A DNA stretch of 37,641 bases, from positions 1-37,641 of the forward strand of contig NZ_JAAOTJ010000038.1 of NCBI RefSeq assembly GCF_011297335.1. Direction: 5' to 3'. The first letter of the stretch is position 1, and each line of letters begins with the position of its first letter. The DNA is from Catellatospora methionotrophica. Its GTDB lineage: Bacteria > Actinomycetota > Actinomycetes > Mycobacteriales > Micromonosporaceae. Of the stretch, positions 27,773-37,568 are shown piece after piece. Below the pieces are notes generated by a model, which was not told the origin of the DNA, did no database searches, and was given only the letters and a program-made list of their open reading frames with translations. A program made the position numbers and the translations under genes.

Positions 27773-29046
27773 GCTTCGCGGCTGTCGACGTCATCCGGGC
27801 CAAGCGGGACGGGGGTGTGCTGAGCGACGCGCAGATCGACTGGGTCGTCGACGCGTACACCCGGGGCCAGGTCGCCGACGAGCAGATGTCGGCGCTGGCC
27901 ATGGCGATCCTGCTGCGTGGCATGACCGATGCCGAGATCGCCCGGTGGACCGCCGCGATGATCGCGTCGGGAGAGCGGCTGGACCTGTCGAAGGTCGCCC
28001 GGCCGACCGTGGACAAGCACTCGACCGGCGGTGTCGGCGACAAGATCACGCTGCCACTGACCCCGCTCGTGGCGGCGTGTGGCGCGGCCGTGCCGCAGCT
28101 GTCCGGCCGCGGGCTCGGGCACACCGGCGGCACGCTGGACAAGCTGGAGTCGATCCCCGGCTGGCGGGCCGCGCTGAGCAACGAGGAGTTCCTCGCGCAG
28201 CTGGGCGACGTCGGCGCGGTCATCTGCCAGGCGGGCGAGGGCCTGGCCCCGGCGGACCGCAAGCTGTACGCCCTGCGTGACGTCACCGGCACGGTCGAGG
28301 CCATCCCGCTGATCGCCAGCTCGATCATGAGTAAGAAGATCGCCGAGGGCACCGGCGCGCTGGTCCTGGACGTGAAGGTCGGCACGGGCGCGTTCATGAA
28401 GTCCGTCGAGGACGCCCGCGAGCTGGCCCGCACCATGGTGGAGCTGGGCCGGGCGCACGGCGTCGACACGGTCGCGCTGCTCACCGACATGAACACCCCG
28501 CTCGGCCGGACCATCGGCAACGCGGTCGAGGTGCAGGAGTCGCTGGACGTGCTGGCCGGAGGCGGCCCCGCCGACGTCGTCGAGCTGACCCTGGCGCTGG
28601 CCCGCGAGATGCTGTCGGCGGCCGGGCTGTCCGACGTCGACCCCGCCGACGCGCTGCACGACGGCCGCGCCATGGACTCGTGGCGGGCGATGATCCGCGC
28701 CCAGGGCGGCGACCCGGACGCGCCGCTGCCCGTGGCCAACGAGGTCGAGCAGGTCCGCGCGGAGCGGTCCGGGATCGTGGCGTCGGTCGACGCGATCGGC
28801 ATCGGCCTGGCCGCCTGGCGGCTCGGGGCGGGCCGGGCCCGCAAGGAGGACCCGGTCAGCGCCGCGGCGGGAGTGGTGCTGCACAAGCGCCCCGGCGAGC
28901 GGGTCGCCGCCGGCGACGTGCTGTACGAGCTGCGCGCCGACGACCCGGCCCGGCTGCCCGCCGCCCGGCAGGATGCCGCCTCGGCGGTCGTCGTCGGGGA
29001 CGGGCCGGCACCCGTACGCCCTCTGATCATCGACCGGATCGGCTGA
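27769..29046 (+). CDS. deoA: Thymidine phosphorylase
   Basis: A 425-residue pyrimidine-nucleoside phosphorylase that splits thymidine or deoxyuridine with phosphate. The phosphate-binding segment KHSTGGVGDKITLPL and the family signature SGRGLGHTGGTLDKLES are present, as is the C-terminal all-beta domain (RKEDPVSAAAGVVLHKRPGE). Length is as usual. It receives deoxyuridine from the upstream cytidine deaminase. The ATG at 27769 has AGGAG upstream and overlaps a mini-ORF stop. Confidence 0.95.
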   Translation: MSFAAVDVIRAKRDGGVLSDAQIDWVVDAYTRGQVADEQMSALAMAILLRGMTDAEIARWTAAMIASGERLDLSKVARPTVDKHSTGGVGDKITLPLTPLVAACGAAVPQLSGRGLGHTGGTLDKLESIPGWRAALSNEEFLAQLGDVGAVICQAGEGLAPADRKLYALRDVTGTVEAIPLIASSIMSKKIAEGTGALVLDVKVGTGAFMKSVEDARELARTMVELGRAHGVDTVALLTDMNTPLGRTIGNAVEVQESLDVLAGGGPADVVELTLALAREMLSAAGLSDVDPADALHDGRAMDSWRAMIRAQGGDPDAPLPVANEVEQVRAERSGIVASVDAIGIGLAAWRLGAGRARKEDPVSAAAGVVLHKRPGERVAAGDVLYELRADDPARLPAARQDAASAVVVGDGPAPVRPLIIDRIG

Positions 29047-29050
29047 TCCG

Positions 29051-29728
29051 GTGGCACTGCCCGCACCGGATCCCCTGGCCGTGCGCGTCGCCAGCTTCCA
29101 GGAGCTGACGCGGCTGAACGTCCCGCTACCGCCCGACTCCTACCCGTTGGTGTGGGAAGAGGGGGACACGGTGGAGCTTCGTCCTACGGGCGAGCTGGAG
29201 GCCCGCGCGGCGATCCTGCACGTGGCGATGGAGCGCGTCTTCGGCATGCCGCCCGCGGAGGCCGAGAAGTGGCTCGACGCGAACGCCCTGATCCCCGACG
29301 TGACCGAGCCCGAGTGGGGCTGGATCGTCGACGAGATCGGCGACCGGCAGTCTTTCGTGCTGCACCTGGACGCGCTGGCGGGGATCTGCTGGGTGCTCGG
29401 CGTCACCAAGACGCTCGACCCGCTGCGGGTGCCGCCGCGGCTGATGGAGTCGCTGCCCGACCTGCACGCGGGCGAGAGCTTCACCGCCTGGCAGGCCCGC
29501 ATCCTGGCCGCGCCCCGCGACCCCACGGTGGTCGCCGCGGCGCTCGACCTGCACTACTGCCTCGACTGGTCGTTCCAAGAACTGGAGCGGCAGGGGCTGC
29601 CGGTGCCCGGCGAGCTGAACGCCAACGCGATCGGCCAGCGCCGGTGGGCACTGGAGTGGTCGTCGGTCTTCCTCGGCGAGTTCCACGACCCGCCGGGCGG
29701 CTGGGAAGAGGTCGACCTCTCGGTGTGA
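29051..29728 (+). CDS. DUF4272 domain protein
   Basis: A 225-residue protein. ARAAILHVAMERVFG, followed by VTEPEWGWI and LDALAGICWVLGVTKTL, is the helical pattern of DUF4272, a family of unknown function. No signal peptide or membrane helix is seen. The GTG at 29051 follows the deoA stop by 4 bp, so it is in the same operon; there is no reason from sequence to tie it to nucleoside metabolism. It ends before palindrome copy 4. Confidence 0.78.
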   Translation: MALPAPDPLAVRVASFQELTRLNVPLPPDSYPLVWEEGDTVELRPTGELEARAAILHVAMERVFGMPPAEAEKWLDANALIPDVTEPEWGWIVDEIGDRQSFVLHLDALAGICWVLGVTKTLDPLRVPPRLMESLPDLHAGESFTAWQARILAAPRDPTVVAAALDLHYCLDWSFQELERQGLPVPGELNANAIGQRRWALEWSSVFLGEFHDPPGGWEEVDLSV

Positions 29729-29764
29729 CGGGGCCGATGTAGGTCCGGCACTGGTTACAGCGGA

Positions 29765-29831
29765 CATGATCGCTGTTTGCGGTCAGAAGGTGCGGTCGGA
29801 ACGCAGTTTCTGACCCGAAACAGCGATCATG
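29765..29831. repeat. 67-bp palindromic element, family A copy 4
   Basis: Arms CATGATCGCTGTTTGCGGTC (29765-29784) and the matching right side at 29812-29831 pair with a two-base mismatch; 24 bases per arm are recognisable. The loop has GTGCGGTC. It lies between convergent genes ending at 29728 and 29895. Confidence 0.88.
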
Positions 29832-29894
29832 GCGGGCGGGCGGCGGCTGAGTGGCCAGCGGGTGGCGGTGTGGCGGAATCGCGCGTCGGGGTGG

Positions 29895-30827
29895 TCAGCG
29901 GGGGCGGTAGGTGCCGATGCTGACGGATGCGGTGCAGGTCACGGGGGCTGTGGCGCGGGCGCGGTCGTGGAAGGCGTTGGGGCCCATGGCGATCAGGTCG
30001 TCGGCCTCGGCCGGGGTGAGGTCGAGGGGCCATTCCAGGAGCTGCTCGGCGACGGGGGTGAAGTCGCGCAGTTCGTGGGCGAGGCGTTCGGCCTTGGCGG
30101 GGTCGACGGACATCAGTCCGAGCTGTTCGCGTAGTTCTGCGAGGTGGCGTTCGGTCGGGGTGACCACTGCCAGCAGGCCGTCCTGTGCCAGCACCCGGTG
30201 CATCTGCGCGCCGTTGCGGGGGGCGAAGACGTTGAGCAGCAGGTCGACGCTGCCGTCGGCGAGCGGCAGGGTGCCCCAGGTGTCGGCCAGCACCGCACCG
30301 GCCCGCGGGTGCGCCTTCGCCGCGCGCCGCAGCGCCGCCTTGCTCACATCGAAGGCCAGCCCCCGCGCGCCCGGCCACGCGTCCAGCACCGCCGCCAGGT
30401 AGTACCCCGTACCCGCCCCGAGGTCCACCACCAGCGGCTCACGTCCTGCCGCAGGTGCCTCACCGGCCGCGAGCGCCTCACCGTTCGTGCGCGCCTCACC
30501 GGCTGCGCGTTCCTCACCGGCCTGGCGTGTCTTGCCTTGATCATCACGGTCGCGGGGTGGTGACACGCCGTCGAGCACGTCCGTACGTTCATGATCGGCC
30601 AGCTGGGACAGGGCGGTGGCCAGGGGGCGGTAGTGGGCGGTGGCGAGGAAGGCGGTGCGGGCGGCGACCATGGTGGGGGTGTCGCCCTCGGGGAGTCTGC
30701 GGCCGGTGGCGAGGGTGACGTAGCCGTGTTTGTTGCGGTCGAAGCTGTGGTGGTTCGGGCAGTGCAGGGCGGTGGGGGTGAGGGACAGGGGGGCTGCGCA
30801 GACAGGGCAGCGCAGCGCGTCAGTCAT
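29895..30827 (-). CDS. RlmA-family 23S rRNA (guanine-N1) methyltransferase with repeat insertion
   Basis: A 310-residue SAM-dependent methyltransferase. The N-terminal zinc site is complete: C7, C10, C23, H27, the exact spacing of E. coli RlmA. Then [11 protein letters not shown] and the SAM loop [12 protein letters not shown] at about 133-144. RlmA enzymes methylate G745 or, in Gram-positive TlrB/RlmA-II, G748 of 23S rRNA; the latter gives tylosin resistance. Which base is modified here cannot be told. Residues about 83-130 are an unusual Gly/Ala/Glu insertion encoded by an 18-bp tandem repeat. The ATG at 30827 is chosen because the zinc domain begins at once; the frame is open further upstream, antisense to add. 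Confidence 0.88.
   Translation of the reverse strand: MTDALRCPVCAAPLSLTPTALHCPNHHSFDRNKHGYVTLATGRRLPEGDTPTMVAARTAFLATAHYRPLATALSQLADHERTDVLDGVSPPRDRDDQGKTRQAGEERAAGEARTNGEALAAGEAPAAGREPLVVDLGAGTGYYLAAVLDAWPGARGLAFDVSKAALRRAAKAHPRAGAVLADTWGTLPLADGSVDLLLNVFAPRNGAQMHRVLAQDGLLAVVTPTERHLAELREQLGLMSVDPAKAERLAHELRDFTPVAEQLLEWPLDLTPAEADDLIAMGPNAFHDRARATAPVTCTASVSIGTYRPR
30458..30529. repeat. 18-bp minisatellite, four units, inside the RlmA-like gene
   Basis: Units beginning CCTCACCG start at 30458, 30476, 30494 and 30512, exactly 18 bp apart. On the coding (minus) strand each unit encodes six residues of the kind AGEARA. Weaker units flank it. Because the unit is a multiple of 3, copy-number changes keep the reading frame. 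Confidence 0.85.
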
Positions 30828-30848
30828 CTCGGCGGTGAGCACACCGAA

Positions 30849-30854
30849 TATCTT
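30849..30854 (+). promoter_or_regulatory. -10 hexamer for a probable leaderless add
   Basis: TATCTT ends 7 nt before the GTG at 30862. The 35-bp divergent gap to the RlmA-like start leaves little space for a leader. Confidence 0.5.
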
Positions 30855-30861
30855 GGTGCAT

Positions 30862-31929
30862 GTGACTCCGACCTGTGACGAGATCGTGAAGGCGCCCAAG
30901 GCGCTGCTGCACGACCACCTCGACGGCGGCCTGCGCCCGGCCACCATCGTCGAGCTGGCCGCCGAGATCGGGCACGAGCTGCCCGCCACCGACCCCCGCG
31001 AGCTGGGCGAGTGGTTCGTCTCCGCTGCCGACAGCGGCTCGCTGGAGCGTTACCTGGAGACGTTCTCGCACACGGTGGCGGTGATGCAGACCGCGCCCGC
31101 GCTGCGCCGGGTGGCCCGCGAGTGCGCGCTGGACCTGGCCGCCGACGGCGTGGTGTACGCCGAGGTGCGGTATGCGCCCGAGCAGCACCTCACCGGCGGG
31201 CTGACCCTGCCGGAGGTGGTCGAGGCGGTGCTGGCCGGATTCGCCGAGGGCAGCGAGCAGGCGGCCGCGGCGGGCACCCCGATCCGGATCGGCACCCTGC
31301 TCACCGCGATGCGGCACGCCGCCCGCTCGATGGAGATCGCCGAACTGTCCACGGCGTACCGCGACGCGGGCGTGGTCGGTTTCGACATCGCGGGGGCGGA
31401 GGCGGGTTACCCGCCCACCCGGCACCTGGACGCGTTCGAGTACCTGCAGCGGGAGAACTTCCACTTCACCATCCACGCGGGCGAGGCGTTCGGGCTGCCC
31501 TCGATCTGGCAGGCGCTGCAGTGGTGCGGGGCCGACCGGCTGGGCCACGGGGTGCGCATCGTGGACGACATCGAGCCGGGCACCGGCGCGCTGGGCCGGC
31601 TGGCCGGGTACGTGCGGGACAAGCGGGTGCCGCTGGAGCTGTGCCCGTCGTCGAACGTGCAGACCGGCGCGGCCGCCTCGATCGTGGAGCACCCGATCGG
31701 GCTGCTGCGCGACCTGCGCTTCCGGGTGACGGTCAACACCGACAACCGGCTGATGAGCGGCACCTCGATGTCGCGGGAGATGGCGCTGCTGGTGGAGGCG
31801 TTCGGCTGGGGCTGGGTGGAGCTGCAGTGGTTCACCATCAACGCGATGAAGAGCGCGTTCATCCCGTTCGACGAGCGGCTGACGATCATCAACGAGGTGA
31901 TCAAACCGGCTTACGCGAAGCTGCTGTGA
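30862..31929 (+). CDS. add: Adenosine deaminase
   Basis: A 355-residue zinc amidohydrolase converting (deoxy)adenosine to (deoxy)inosine. Motifs: HDHLDGG (HxH zinc ligands), HAGEAFG (third His and catalytic Glu), CPSSNVQT, and [13 protein letters not shown], the Asp-bearing motif. The GTG at 30862 is preferred over that at 30856 because of the TATCTT -10-like hexamer 7 nt upstream, giving [19 protein letters not shown]. It belongs functionally with the nucleoside importer although on a separate transcript. Its 3' end overlaps the uridine-kinase-like gene tail to tail by 29 bp. Confidence 0.94.
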   Translation: MTPTCDEIVKAPKALLHDHLDGGLRPATIVELAAEIGHELPATDPRELGEWFVSAADSGSLERYLETFSHTVAVMQTAPALRRVARECALDLAADGVVYAEVRYAPEQHLTGGLTLPEVVEAVLAGFAEGSEQAAAAGTPIRIGTLLTAMRHAARSMEIAELSTAYRDAGVVGFDIAGAEAGYPPTRHLDAFEYLQRENFHFTIHAGEAFGLPSIWQALQWCGADRLGHGVRIVDDIEPGTGALGRLAGYVRDKRVPLELCPSSNVQTGAAASIVEHPIGLLRDLRFRVTVNTDNRLMSGTSMSREMALLVEAFGWGWVELQWFTINAMKSAFIPFDERLTIINEVIKPAYAKLL

Positions 31930-32512
31930 CCAGTAGCCTCGCCCGGCGCTGCAGCGCCGCGGCGGTGGTGGGCCGGCAGCCCAGCTCGCACTGCCGGCCC
32001 AGCACCGAGGCGTCCTCCCGCCACAGCCGCAGGCCGCGGCGCACCAGCACCATGGGCGGCTTGCGGTGCTCGGCCAGGTCGCGCACCAGCCGACGGGCGA
32101 AGGTGACGGTGCGCGGGCGGTGCAGCGCGAGCGCGTCGGCGAGCACCCCGGCCTGCTGACACGCCTGCACCAGCTCGGCCGCGAAGATGCCCTCGGCGAT
32201 GAACAGCGGTGCCCCGTCGAGCAGGAACGGCCTGGTCCCGATCCGGGCACTGAGGCTGATGTCGTACACGGGGATCTCGGTCCGGCCCGTCGCGGCCAGT
32301 TCTGTGACCGCCGTCATAGCGACCCGGGCGTCCCACGAAAGAGGGGACTCCCAGTCAGCCATCTCGTTCACTCGGGGGAGTGTCGGGTCGGTTCCCTCCT
32401 TGTAAAAATCGTCGAGGCACAGGACCGGTAGACCAGTCTGTCGCGCTACGTACGATTTGCCCGATCCCGAGGGACCGGCAAGAAGGATAACTCGGGCTAT
32501 TTGGACACTCAC
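31901..32512 (-). CDS. udk: Uridine kinase-like P-loop kinase
   Basis: A 203-residue P-loop protein: GPSGSGKS at 13-20, [16 protein letters not shown] with the DDFY motif of uridine/phosphoribulokinase-like enzymes, and a C-terminal [18 protein letters not shown] lid segment. It probably phosphorylates uridine or cytidine; in actinobacteria this shorter type is annotated as uridine kinase, but the substrate is inferred. The GTG at 32512 is chosen since only a short lead precedes the P-loop and GGAG is 9 nt upstream; ATG at 32563 would add 17 residues. Codons near the start are richer in A/T than those of the neighbours. Confidence 0.82.
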   Translation of the reverse strand: MSVQIARVILLAGPSGSGKSYVARQTGLPVLCLDDFYKEGTDPTLPRVNEMADWESPLSWDARVAMTAVTELAATGRTEIPVYDISLSARIGTRPFLLDGAPLFIAEGIFAAELVQACQQAGVLADALALHRPRTVTFARRLVRDLAEHRKPPMVLVRRGLRLWREDASVLGRQCELGCRPTTAAALQRRARLLVTAASRKPV

Positions 32513-32744
32513 CGTGCGTGACTCCAAGGAAACTGCGGGCTGAACTGTGCGGTTGGCCTGCATGAGCATCCCATTCGGTGTCGGATTCCAGGCAACCTGG
32601 GCTTTCCTCTTTTCACCGGGCGTGATGGAATCTCGGGGGTCCGTCCCTAGCTCGCCGGGATGGGCTGTGTACGGTGCCCGGCGCGACCCCCGCGCCATCC
32701 GCTCTCGCGGATCTCGATGAAGGTACCGACAGGAGGGCGGTGAC

Positions 32745-35700
32745 GTGAGCAAGCGGCCAGGAACGCAGAACAACGCGGTCCTTTCGCGTCTCCGACGGCC
32801 AGTGAGCCGGCTCCGGGACATGCCGATCTGGTCCAAGCTGGGCCTGATCATGATCGTTCCGACTCTGGCCACGATCGTCGTGGGCACCAACGGTCTGTTG
32901 GACAACCTCGACACAGCGACGGGCGCCGACCGCACACGGATCCTCTCCGTGTTGGTGAAGGAGTCAGGCGCACTCGTCGACGACCTCCAGAACGAGCGTG
33001 CGGCAGCGGTCATGCTGCTCGGCACGACCAATATCCCGCCGGCGTCCTACGAGAACACCGGCAAGCTGGTCGACGAGGCCAAGAAGCCGTACGCGCAGCA
33101 GCGCGGCGCGCTGGTCGACGTCGACAACAGCCTGCGGGACCTGCTCGTGCAGATCGACTCGGGCCTTTCCAGCCTGCCCTCCGTGCGGGAGCAGGTGAAG
33201 GACCGCAAGATCAAGCAGTCCGACGCGGCGATGCGCTACCAGGTGATCATCGACTACCTGCTGCAGATCCGTGACAGTGCCGCCCAGATCGCCGGTGGCG
33301 GCGACCTCGGTGACGGCCTGCGCGCCGCCAGCGCGATCGCGACGTACAAGGAGTTCCTCTCCCAGGAACGTGTCATCGTGCACCGCGCATACATGCTCGG
33401 CGGCCTCAACACGGGTCTGCGCAAGGACTTCATCGCCACGCTGACCGGCCAGGAGCAGGCGCGCGACGCCTTCGAGTCGGTGGCCAGCGAAGCGGACATG
33501 GACCTGTTCAACAGCCAGGTGACCGGCCCGACGCTGCGTAAGTCGTCGAAGTTCCAGGCCGACATCGAAGCGCTGCTGGGCGAGTCGCTGGCCTCGCTGA
33601 ACTTCTCGGCGGCCGAGTGGGACCAGAGCATGCGCGACCACGGCGGAGTGCTCCGCAAGGTCGAGGCGAAGCTGGACTCCGACGTCGAGGTCACCGCGAG
33701 CGACCTGCGTGACGAGGTCACGCAGCAGGTCCTCGTGCAGACCGGCCTGCTGCTGGGCATGCTGCTGCTGGCGATCCTGTTCGCCTGGCTCGTGGCCCGC
33801 TCGATGGCCCGGTCGCTGCGTGAACTGCGCCACGGCGCGCTCAGCATCGCCCAGTACGGCCTGCCACAGGCGGTCGCCCGGCTGCGTGATCCGGCGCTGT
33901 CCTCACAGCTGTCGCCGGTGCAGGTGGCCAACCAGATCGCCGAGCCGCTGCCGGTGCGCAGCAAGGACGAGTTCGGGCAGGTGACCGAGGCGTTCAACGC
34001 GGTCCACCTGGAGGCGGTCCGCACCGCCGCGGAGCAGGCCGCACTGCGGTCCTCCGTCGCGACGATGTTCGTCAACCTCGCCCGCCGCTCGCAGATCCTG
34101 GTCGACCGGCTCATCGGTCACCTGGACCGCCTGGAGCGCGGTGAGGAGGACCCGGACCGGCTGGCCGAGCTCTTCCAGCTGGACCACCTCGCCACCCGAA
34201 TGCGCCGTAACGACGAGAACCTGCTGGTGCTCGCCGGTGCCGACTCCACCCGTGTGCAGCGCGAACCCGCGGCTCTGCTGGACGTGCTCCGTGCCGCCCA
34301 GTCCGAGGTCGAGCACTACACCCGGATCGAGTTCGGGGTCATCGACCGGGACATCGAGGTCGCCGCGCACGCGGTCAACGACCTGGTGCACCTGATCGCC
34401 GAGCTCTTCGACAACGCGACCGCGTTCTCCCCGCCGGACTCGACCGTCATGGTCGAGGCACGCCGGGTGGGCGACCGCGCCGTGCTGTACGTCGAGGACC
34501 ACGGCATCGGCATCTCGCCGGACATGCTCAACGAGATCAACGAGAAGCTGGCCAGCCCGCCCCAGGTGGACGTGGCAGTCTCCCGGATGATGGGCCTGGT
34601 CGTGGTCGCGCGGCTCGCCGCACGGCACGGGGTCAAGACGGAACTGCGGCTGTCGGCCGACCGAGGCATCATCGCCGACGTCACACTGCCGACCGCGGTG
34701 CTCGTGCCGCGGGCCCTGGTGGGTCGCGGTCCCGGTGCCCCGGCGCGCGAGCTGCCCGGATTCGCCCCGGCGCCCAACATGCGCCAGCAGCCCGCGGCGG
34801 CGGCCCCGCCGCAGCGCTCGTCCTCGTCCTCCTTCGCGCCGCTGGCGCTGGAGTCGGGCTCGGGCACCGGTGCTCCGGCCGGAGCCGGTCGCGGTGTCAA
34901 CGGTGGCGGCAGCGGCGGACGCCTGTTCGACGCCCCGCCTGCGCCGCCCGCCCCGGAACTGCCCGTCACGCCGCCCTCGCGGGCCGGCATGCCGGCCTGG
35001 TCGGACCTGACCGGCGTCAACGGCTCGGACGCGTCCCGCCGCTCCAACGGCGAGGCGCTGCCGCAGCGGCGGGTGCCGGTGGAGGCCGAGCGGCCCGACG
35101 CGTTCAACCAGCAGCCGCAGATCCCGCGCCAGCCGTCGTCGCCGCCGGAGGAGCGTGCCAACCCGTCCTGGAACCAGCAGAGCTGGGCCGGGCCGGCCTC
35201 GCCCGCTGCGTCGCCGCAGGCGCCGAGCAACCCGTACACGAGCCCTGGAATGCCGATCTCGGCCGTCCCGGTCTCCGCGGTGCCGGTCTCGGCCGCGCCG
35301 GTGTCGGCGTCCCCGATCGACGTCCCCGCGTCCGCCGTGCCGCCGACCTGGCCGCCGGTGAGCCGCGAGGACAGCCCGGTCACACCGGACATGACGGCAG
35401 AGATGCCGCGCATTCCGGACGAGTACCCGGTCGTGGACACGCGTATCCCGTTCGCTGACGAGACGATGGAACTGCCGATCTTCCGGGAGCTCGAGTCGGC
35501 CTGGTTCAGCACGCGGCGTACGGCAGTCGATACGCCAGCTCAGGACGAGAAAACTGCCCCTCCCGCGAACGTCCCCGTAGACACTACGATCACCGCACAG
35601 TTCCCTGCCGTTGAGCGCAACGGGCACGGGAGCAACGGTGCACCGAAGGTCAGCACAGCGGCGGGGGCTTCCGACCTGCCGAGCAGGGACGTGAGCATGG

Positions 35701-36059
35701 GGAGTACGCAGTCTGGCCGCGAGGCCGCCGGATACGAGGTGCCGGCGCCCTACCGGCCGAGCTGGCAGACGGCCGCCGACGACGGATGGGCGGCCGCCTC
35801 GGCGATCGCCAACAGCACGCCACCCACGGAATCGACGGCCGCGGGGCTGCCCAAGCGCACCCCGATGGCACAGCTGGTCCCCGGCGGTGTGGAGAAGGGC
35901 GCTACCACCGTGCAGCGCCGCACGCCGGAGGGCGTCCGCGGACTGCTCTCCGCCTACCACCGCGGGGTGCAGCGCGGCCGTACCCAGCACAAGGACGATG
36001 ATGTGATTCCGGGCTCCACCGAGACCGGAAGCCAGTCTGGCAAGGAGCAGGAGGCATGA
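32745..36059 (+). CDS. Conservon sensor histidine kinase with nitrate/nitrite-sensing domain (CvnA-like)
   Basis: A 1104-residue membrane kinase. TM1 is at about 31-48 ([17 protein letters not shown]), followed by an extracytoplasmic NIT-type sensing domain (about 55-325), TM2 at about 331-352 and a HAMP-like linker. The kinase part has an atypical helical dimerisation segment ([20 protein letters not shown]) and an ATPase domain with N-box ELFDNATAF (near 551) and VEDHGIGIS (583-591). From about 665 a 440-residue Pro/Ala/Ser-rich tail follows, with VPVSA repeats at 838-867 and a conserved-looking end [20 protein letters not shown]. The GTG at 32745 has AGGAGG 8 nt upstream. Its stop overlaps the roadblock gene. 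Confidence 0.92.
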   Translation: MSKRPGTQNNAVLSRLRRPVSRLRDMPIWSKLGLIMIVPTLATIVVGTNGLLDNLDTATGADRTRILSVLVKESGALVDDLQNERAAAVMLLGTTNIPPASYENTGKLVDEAKKPYAQQRGALVDVDNSLRDLLVQIDSGLSSLPSVREQVKDRKIKQSDAAMRYQVIIDYLLQIRDSAAQIAGGGDLGDGLRAASAIATYKEFLSQERVIVHRAYMLGGLNTGLRKDFIATLTGQEQARDAFESVASEADMDLFNSQVTGPTLRKSSKFQADIEALLGESLASLNFSAAEWDQSMRDHGGVLRKVEAKLDSDVEVTASDLRDEVTQQVLVQTGLLLGMLLLAILFAWLVARSMARSLRELRHGALSIAQYGLPQAVARLRDPALSSQLSPVQVANQIAEPLPVRSKDEFGQVTEAFNAVHLEAVRTAAEQAALRSSVATMFVNLARRSQILVDRLIGHLDRLERGEEDPDRLAELFQLDHLATRMRRNDENLLVLAGADSTRVQREPAALLDVLRAAQSEVEHYTRIEFGVIDRDIEVAAHAVNDLVHLIAELFDNATAFSPPDSTVMVEARRVGDRAVLYVEDHGIGISPDMLNEINEKLASPPQVDVAVSRMMGLVVVARLAARHGVKTELRLSADRGIIADVTLPTAVLVPRALVGRGPGAPARELPGFAPAPNMRQQPAAAAPPQRSSSSSFAPLALESGSGTGAPAGAGRGVNGGGSGGRLFDAPPAPPAPELPVTPPSRAGMPAWSDLTGVNGSDASRRSNGEALPQRRVPVEAERPDAFNQQPQIPRQPSSPPEERANPSWNQQSWAGPASPAASPQAPSNPYTSPGMPISAVPVSAVPVSAAPVSASPIDVPASAVPPTWPPVSREDSPVTPDMTAEMPRIPDEYPVVDTRIPFADETMELPIFRELESAWFSTRRTAVDTPAQDEKTAPPANVPVDTTITAQFPAVERNGHGSNGAPKVSTAAGASDLPSRDVSMGSTQSGREAAGYEVPAPYRPSWQTAADDGWAAASAIANSTPPTESTAAGLPKRTPMAQLVPGGVEKGATTVQRRTPEGVRGLLSAYHRGVQRGRTQHKDDDVIPGSTETGSQSGKEQEA
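35256..35345 (+). repeat. Short coding repeat (VPVSA) in the kinase tail
   Basis: Residues 838-867 of the kinase read as successive SAVPV / SAAPV / SASPI / SAVPP units. The region is predicted to be disordered. Confidence 0.7.
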
Positions 36060-36460
36060 CCACTACGCAGGATCTTGGTTGGCTGTTGGCCAACTTCGCC
36101 GACCGGGTGCCGGGCGTCGCCCATGCGGTCGCGGTGTCCGCGGACGGCCTTCTGCTCGCGTCCTCCCGGGATCTTCCCCGGGACCGGGCCGACCAGCTGG
36201 CCGCCATCTCATCCGGTCTGGTGAGCCTTACGCAAGGCGCCGCCCGCTGTTTCGAGGGTGGCGCGGTGTTGCAGACTGTCGTGGAGATGGACAACGGGTT
36301 CCTTTTCCTGATGTCCATCTCCGATGGCTCCTCGTTCGCGGTGCTCGCTTCGCGAAGCTGCGACGTGGGCCAGGTCGGGTACGAGATGGCACTGCTCGTG
36401 GACCGGGTGGGCGACGCGCTCACCCCGGCCCCGCGCAGCGCCGCAGGCGTGCTGGGCTGA
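36056..36460 (+). CDS. Roadblock/LC7 domain protein (CvnB-like)
   Basis: A 134-residue protein with the roadblock fold: [20 protein letters not shown], then [15 protein letters not shown], then [19 protein letters not shown]. Roadblock proteins in conservons pair with the Ras-like GTPase, like MglB with MglA, and may act on its nucleotide cycle. The ATG overlaps the kinase stop as ATGA, so the two are coupled. Cytosolic. Confidence 0.93.
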   Translation: MTTTQDLGWLLANFADRVPGVAHAVAVSADGLLLASSRDLPRDRADQLAAISSGLVSLTQGAARCFEGGAVLQTVVEMDNGFLFLMSISDGSSFAVLASRSCDVGQVGYEMALLVDRVGDALTPAPRSAAGVLG

Positions 36461-36518
36461 GGCACTACCGTCCCGGAGGGTCCGGGGACGGCACTGGGGA
36501 AGGGGGTGAACGGCGACG

Positions 36519-36896
36519 ATGCCCGACAGAGAAGAACCGACCGGCGCATTGGTACGGCCGTACGCCGTGACCCGTGGCCGCACCCGGCCGCGATTGGATA
36601 TCGCGATCGAGGCGCTGGTGGAGACGACCGTACGTGGTCGCTCCGCCGGCACCTCGGGTCGCGGCGGCCACGGGCGGGAACATCAACACATCGCGTCTCT
36701 CTGCGACGGCAAGGTGCAGTCGCTCGCGGAGATCGCAGCACGGATGCGGCTGCCGCTCGGTGTCGCCCGTGTCCTCATCGCGGACATGGCGGCAGACGGC
36801 CTGGTCGCGGTATACGAGCCGACGTCGTTTGAGAGCAACGACGCGGTAGGCACTGAACTGCTGGAGAGGGTACTCAGTGGACTTCGGAGGCTCTGA
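36519..36896 (+). CDS. DUF742 protein (CvnC-like)
   Basis: A 125-residue protein with the DUF742 pattern: an N-terminal LVRPYAVTRGRTRP, then HIASLCDGKVQSLAEIAARM and LPLGVARVLIADMAADGLVAVY, a winged-helix-like helical segment. It is the third conserved member of conservons; its role is not established. It follows the roadblock gene by 58 bp and overlaps the GTPase gene by 20 bp. Confidence 0.93.
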   Translation: MPDREEPTGALVRPYAVTRGRTRPRLDIAIEALVETTVRGRSAGTSGRGGHGREHQHIASLCDGKVQSLAEIAARMRLPLGVARVLIADMAADGLVAVYEPTSFESNDAVGTELLERVLSGLRRL

Positions 36897-37494
36897 CATG
36901 TCACACCGCCCGGCGCAACAGCCTGGCGGTCGTGTGACATCGGCGAAGATCGTCATCGCCGGCGGCTTCGGCGTCGGCAAGACGACGCTGGTTGGTTCCG
37001 TTTCGGAGATCACGCCGCTGACCACTGAAGCGATAATGACTTCGGCCGGTGTCGGCGTGGACGACACGCGCTCGGTTCCCAATAAGACCACCACCACGGT
37101 GGCGATGGACTTCGGCCGTATCTCCATCGATCGCGACCTGATCCTGTACCTGTTCGGCACGCCTGGCCAGACGCGTTTCTGGTTCATGTGGGACGAGCTG
37201 GTGCGGGGCGCGATCGGCGCGGTGGTCATGGTGGACACGCGCAGACTGGCGGACTGCTTCGCGGCGATCGACTTCTTCGAACACCGCAAGCTGCCCTACC
37301 TGATCGCGATCAACCAGTTCGACGGTCAGCAGTTCCACAACGCCCAGGACGTTCGCGACGCGCTCGCGATCTCCTCGGACGTGCCTGTGGTCAGCTGCGA
37401 CGCGCGTAACCGCGAGTCGACCAAGCAGGTGCTGATCTCCCTGGTGGAATACGTGCTCTCGATGCGGCGTACCCGCACCGGAGCCCCCGCCTGA
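36877..37494 (+). CDS. Ras-like GTPase, conservon type (CvnD-like)
   Basis: A 205-residue small GTPase. P-loop GGFGVGKTT at 29-37; the switch-II region reads LFGTPGQTRFWFMWDEL with GTPGQ at 94-98 in place of DxxGQ, usual for this family; the base-recognition motif is NQFD at 146-149. Two starts have good sites: GTG at 36877 (GGAGAGG upstream) and ATG at 36898 (GGAGG upstream). The GTG is preferred because MDFGGSD resembles the family N-terminus and couples it to the DUF742 gene. It is the probable output switch of the module; no cytochrome P450 gene follows, unlike some conservons. Confidence 0.93.
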   Translation: MDFGGSDMSHRPAQQPGGRVTSAKIVIAGGFGVGKTTLVGSVSEITPLTTEAIMTSAGVGVDDTRSVPNKTTTTVAMDFGRISIDRDLILYLFGTPGQTRFWFMWDELVRGAIGAVVMVDTRRLADCFAAIDFFEHRKLPYLIAINQFDGQQFHNAQDVRDALAISSDVPVVSCDARNRESTKQVLISLVEYVLSMRRTRTGAPA

Positions 37495-37510
37495 CCTAGC
37501 AAGCACCCCC

Positions 37511-37539
37511 AGGCCCGCCGTCCCCCGGACAGCGGGCCT
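37511..37539 (+). terminator. Hairpin after the conservon
   Basis: AGGCCCGCCGTCC (37511-37523) pairs with GGACAGCGGGCCT (37527-37539) with one mismatch and a 3-base loop; AGCAC and GTGCT further out can extend it. It lies 16 bp after the GTPase stop. Confidence 0.75.
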
Positions 37540-37568
37540 GAAGTGCTACCCCTCCCCCCACCCCCTCC

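Noticed and set aside
30458-30529. 18-bp repeats as a CRISPR array
   Set aside because: Units are contiguous without spacers and lie in frame inside a coding gene.
33903-35990. 695-codon open frame on the minus strand
   Set aside because: Antisense to the conservon kinase; Arg/Gly/His-rich translation with no motif.
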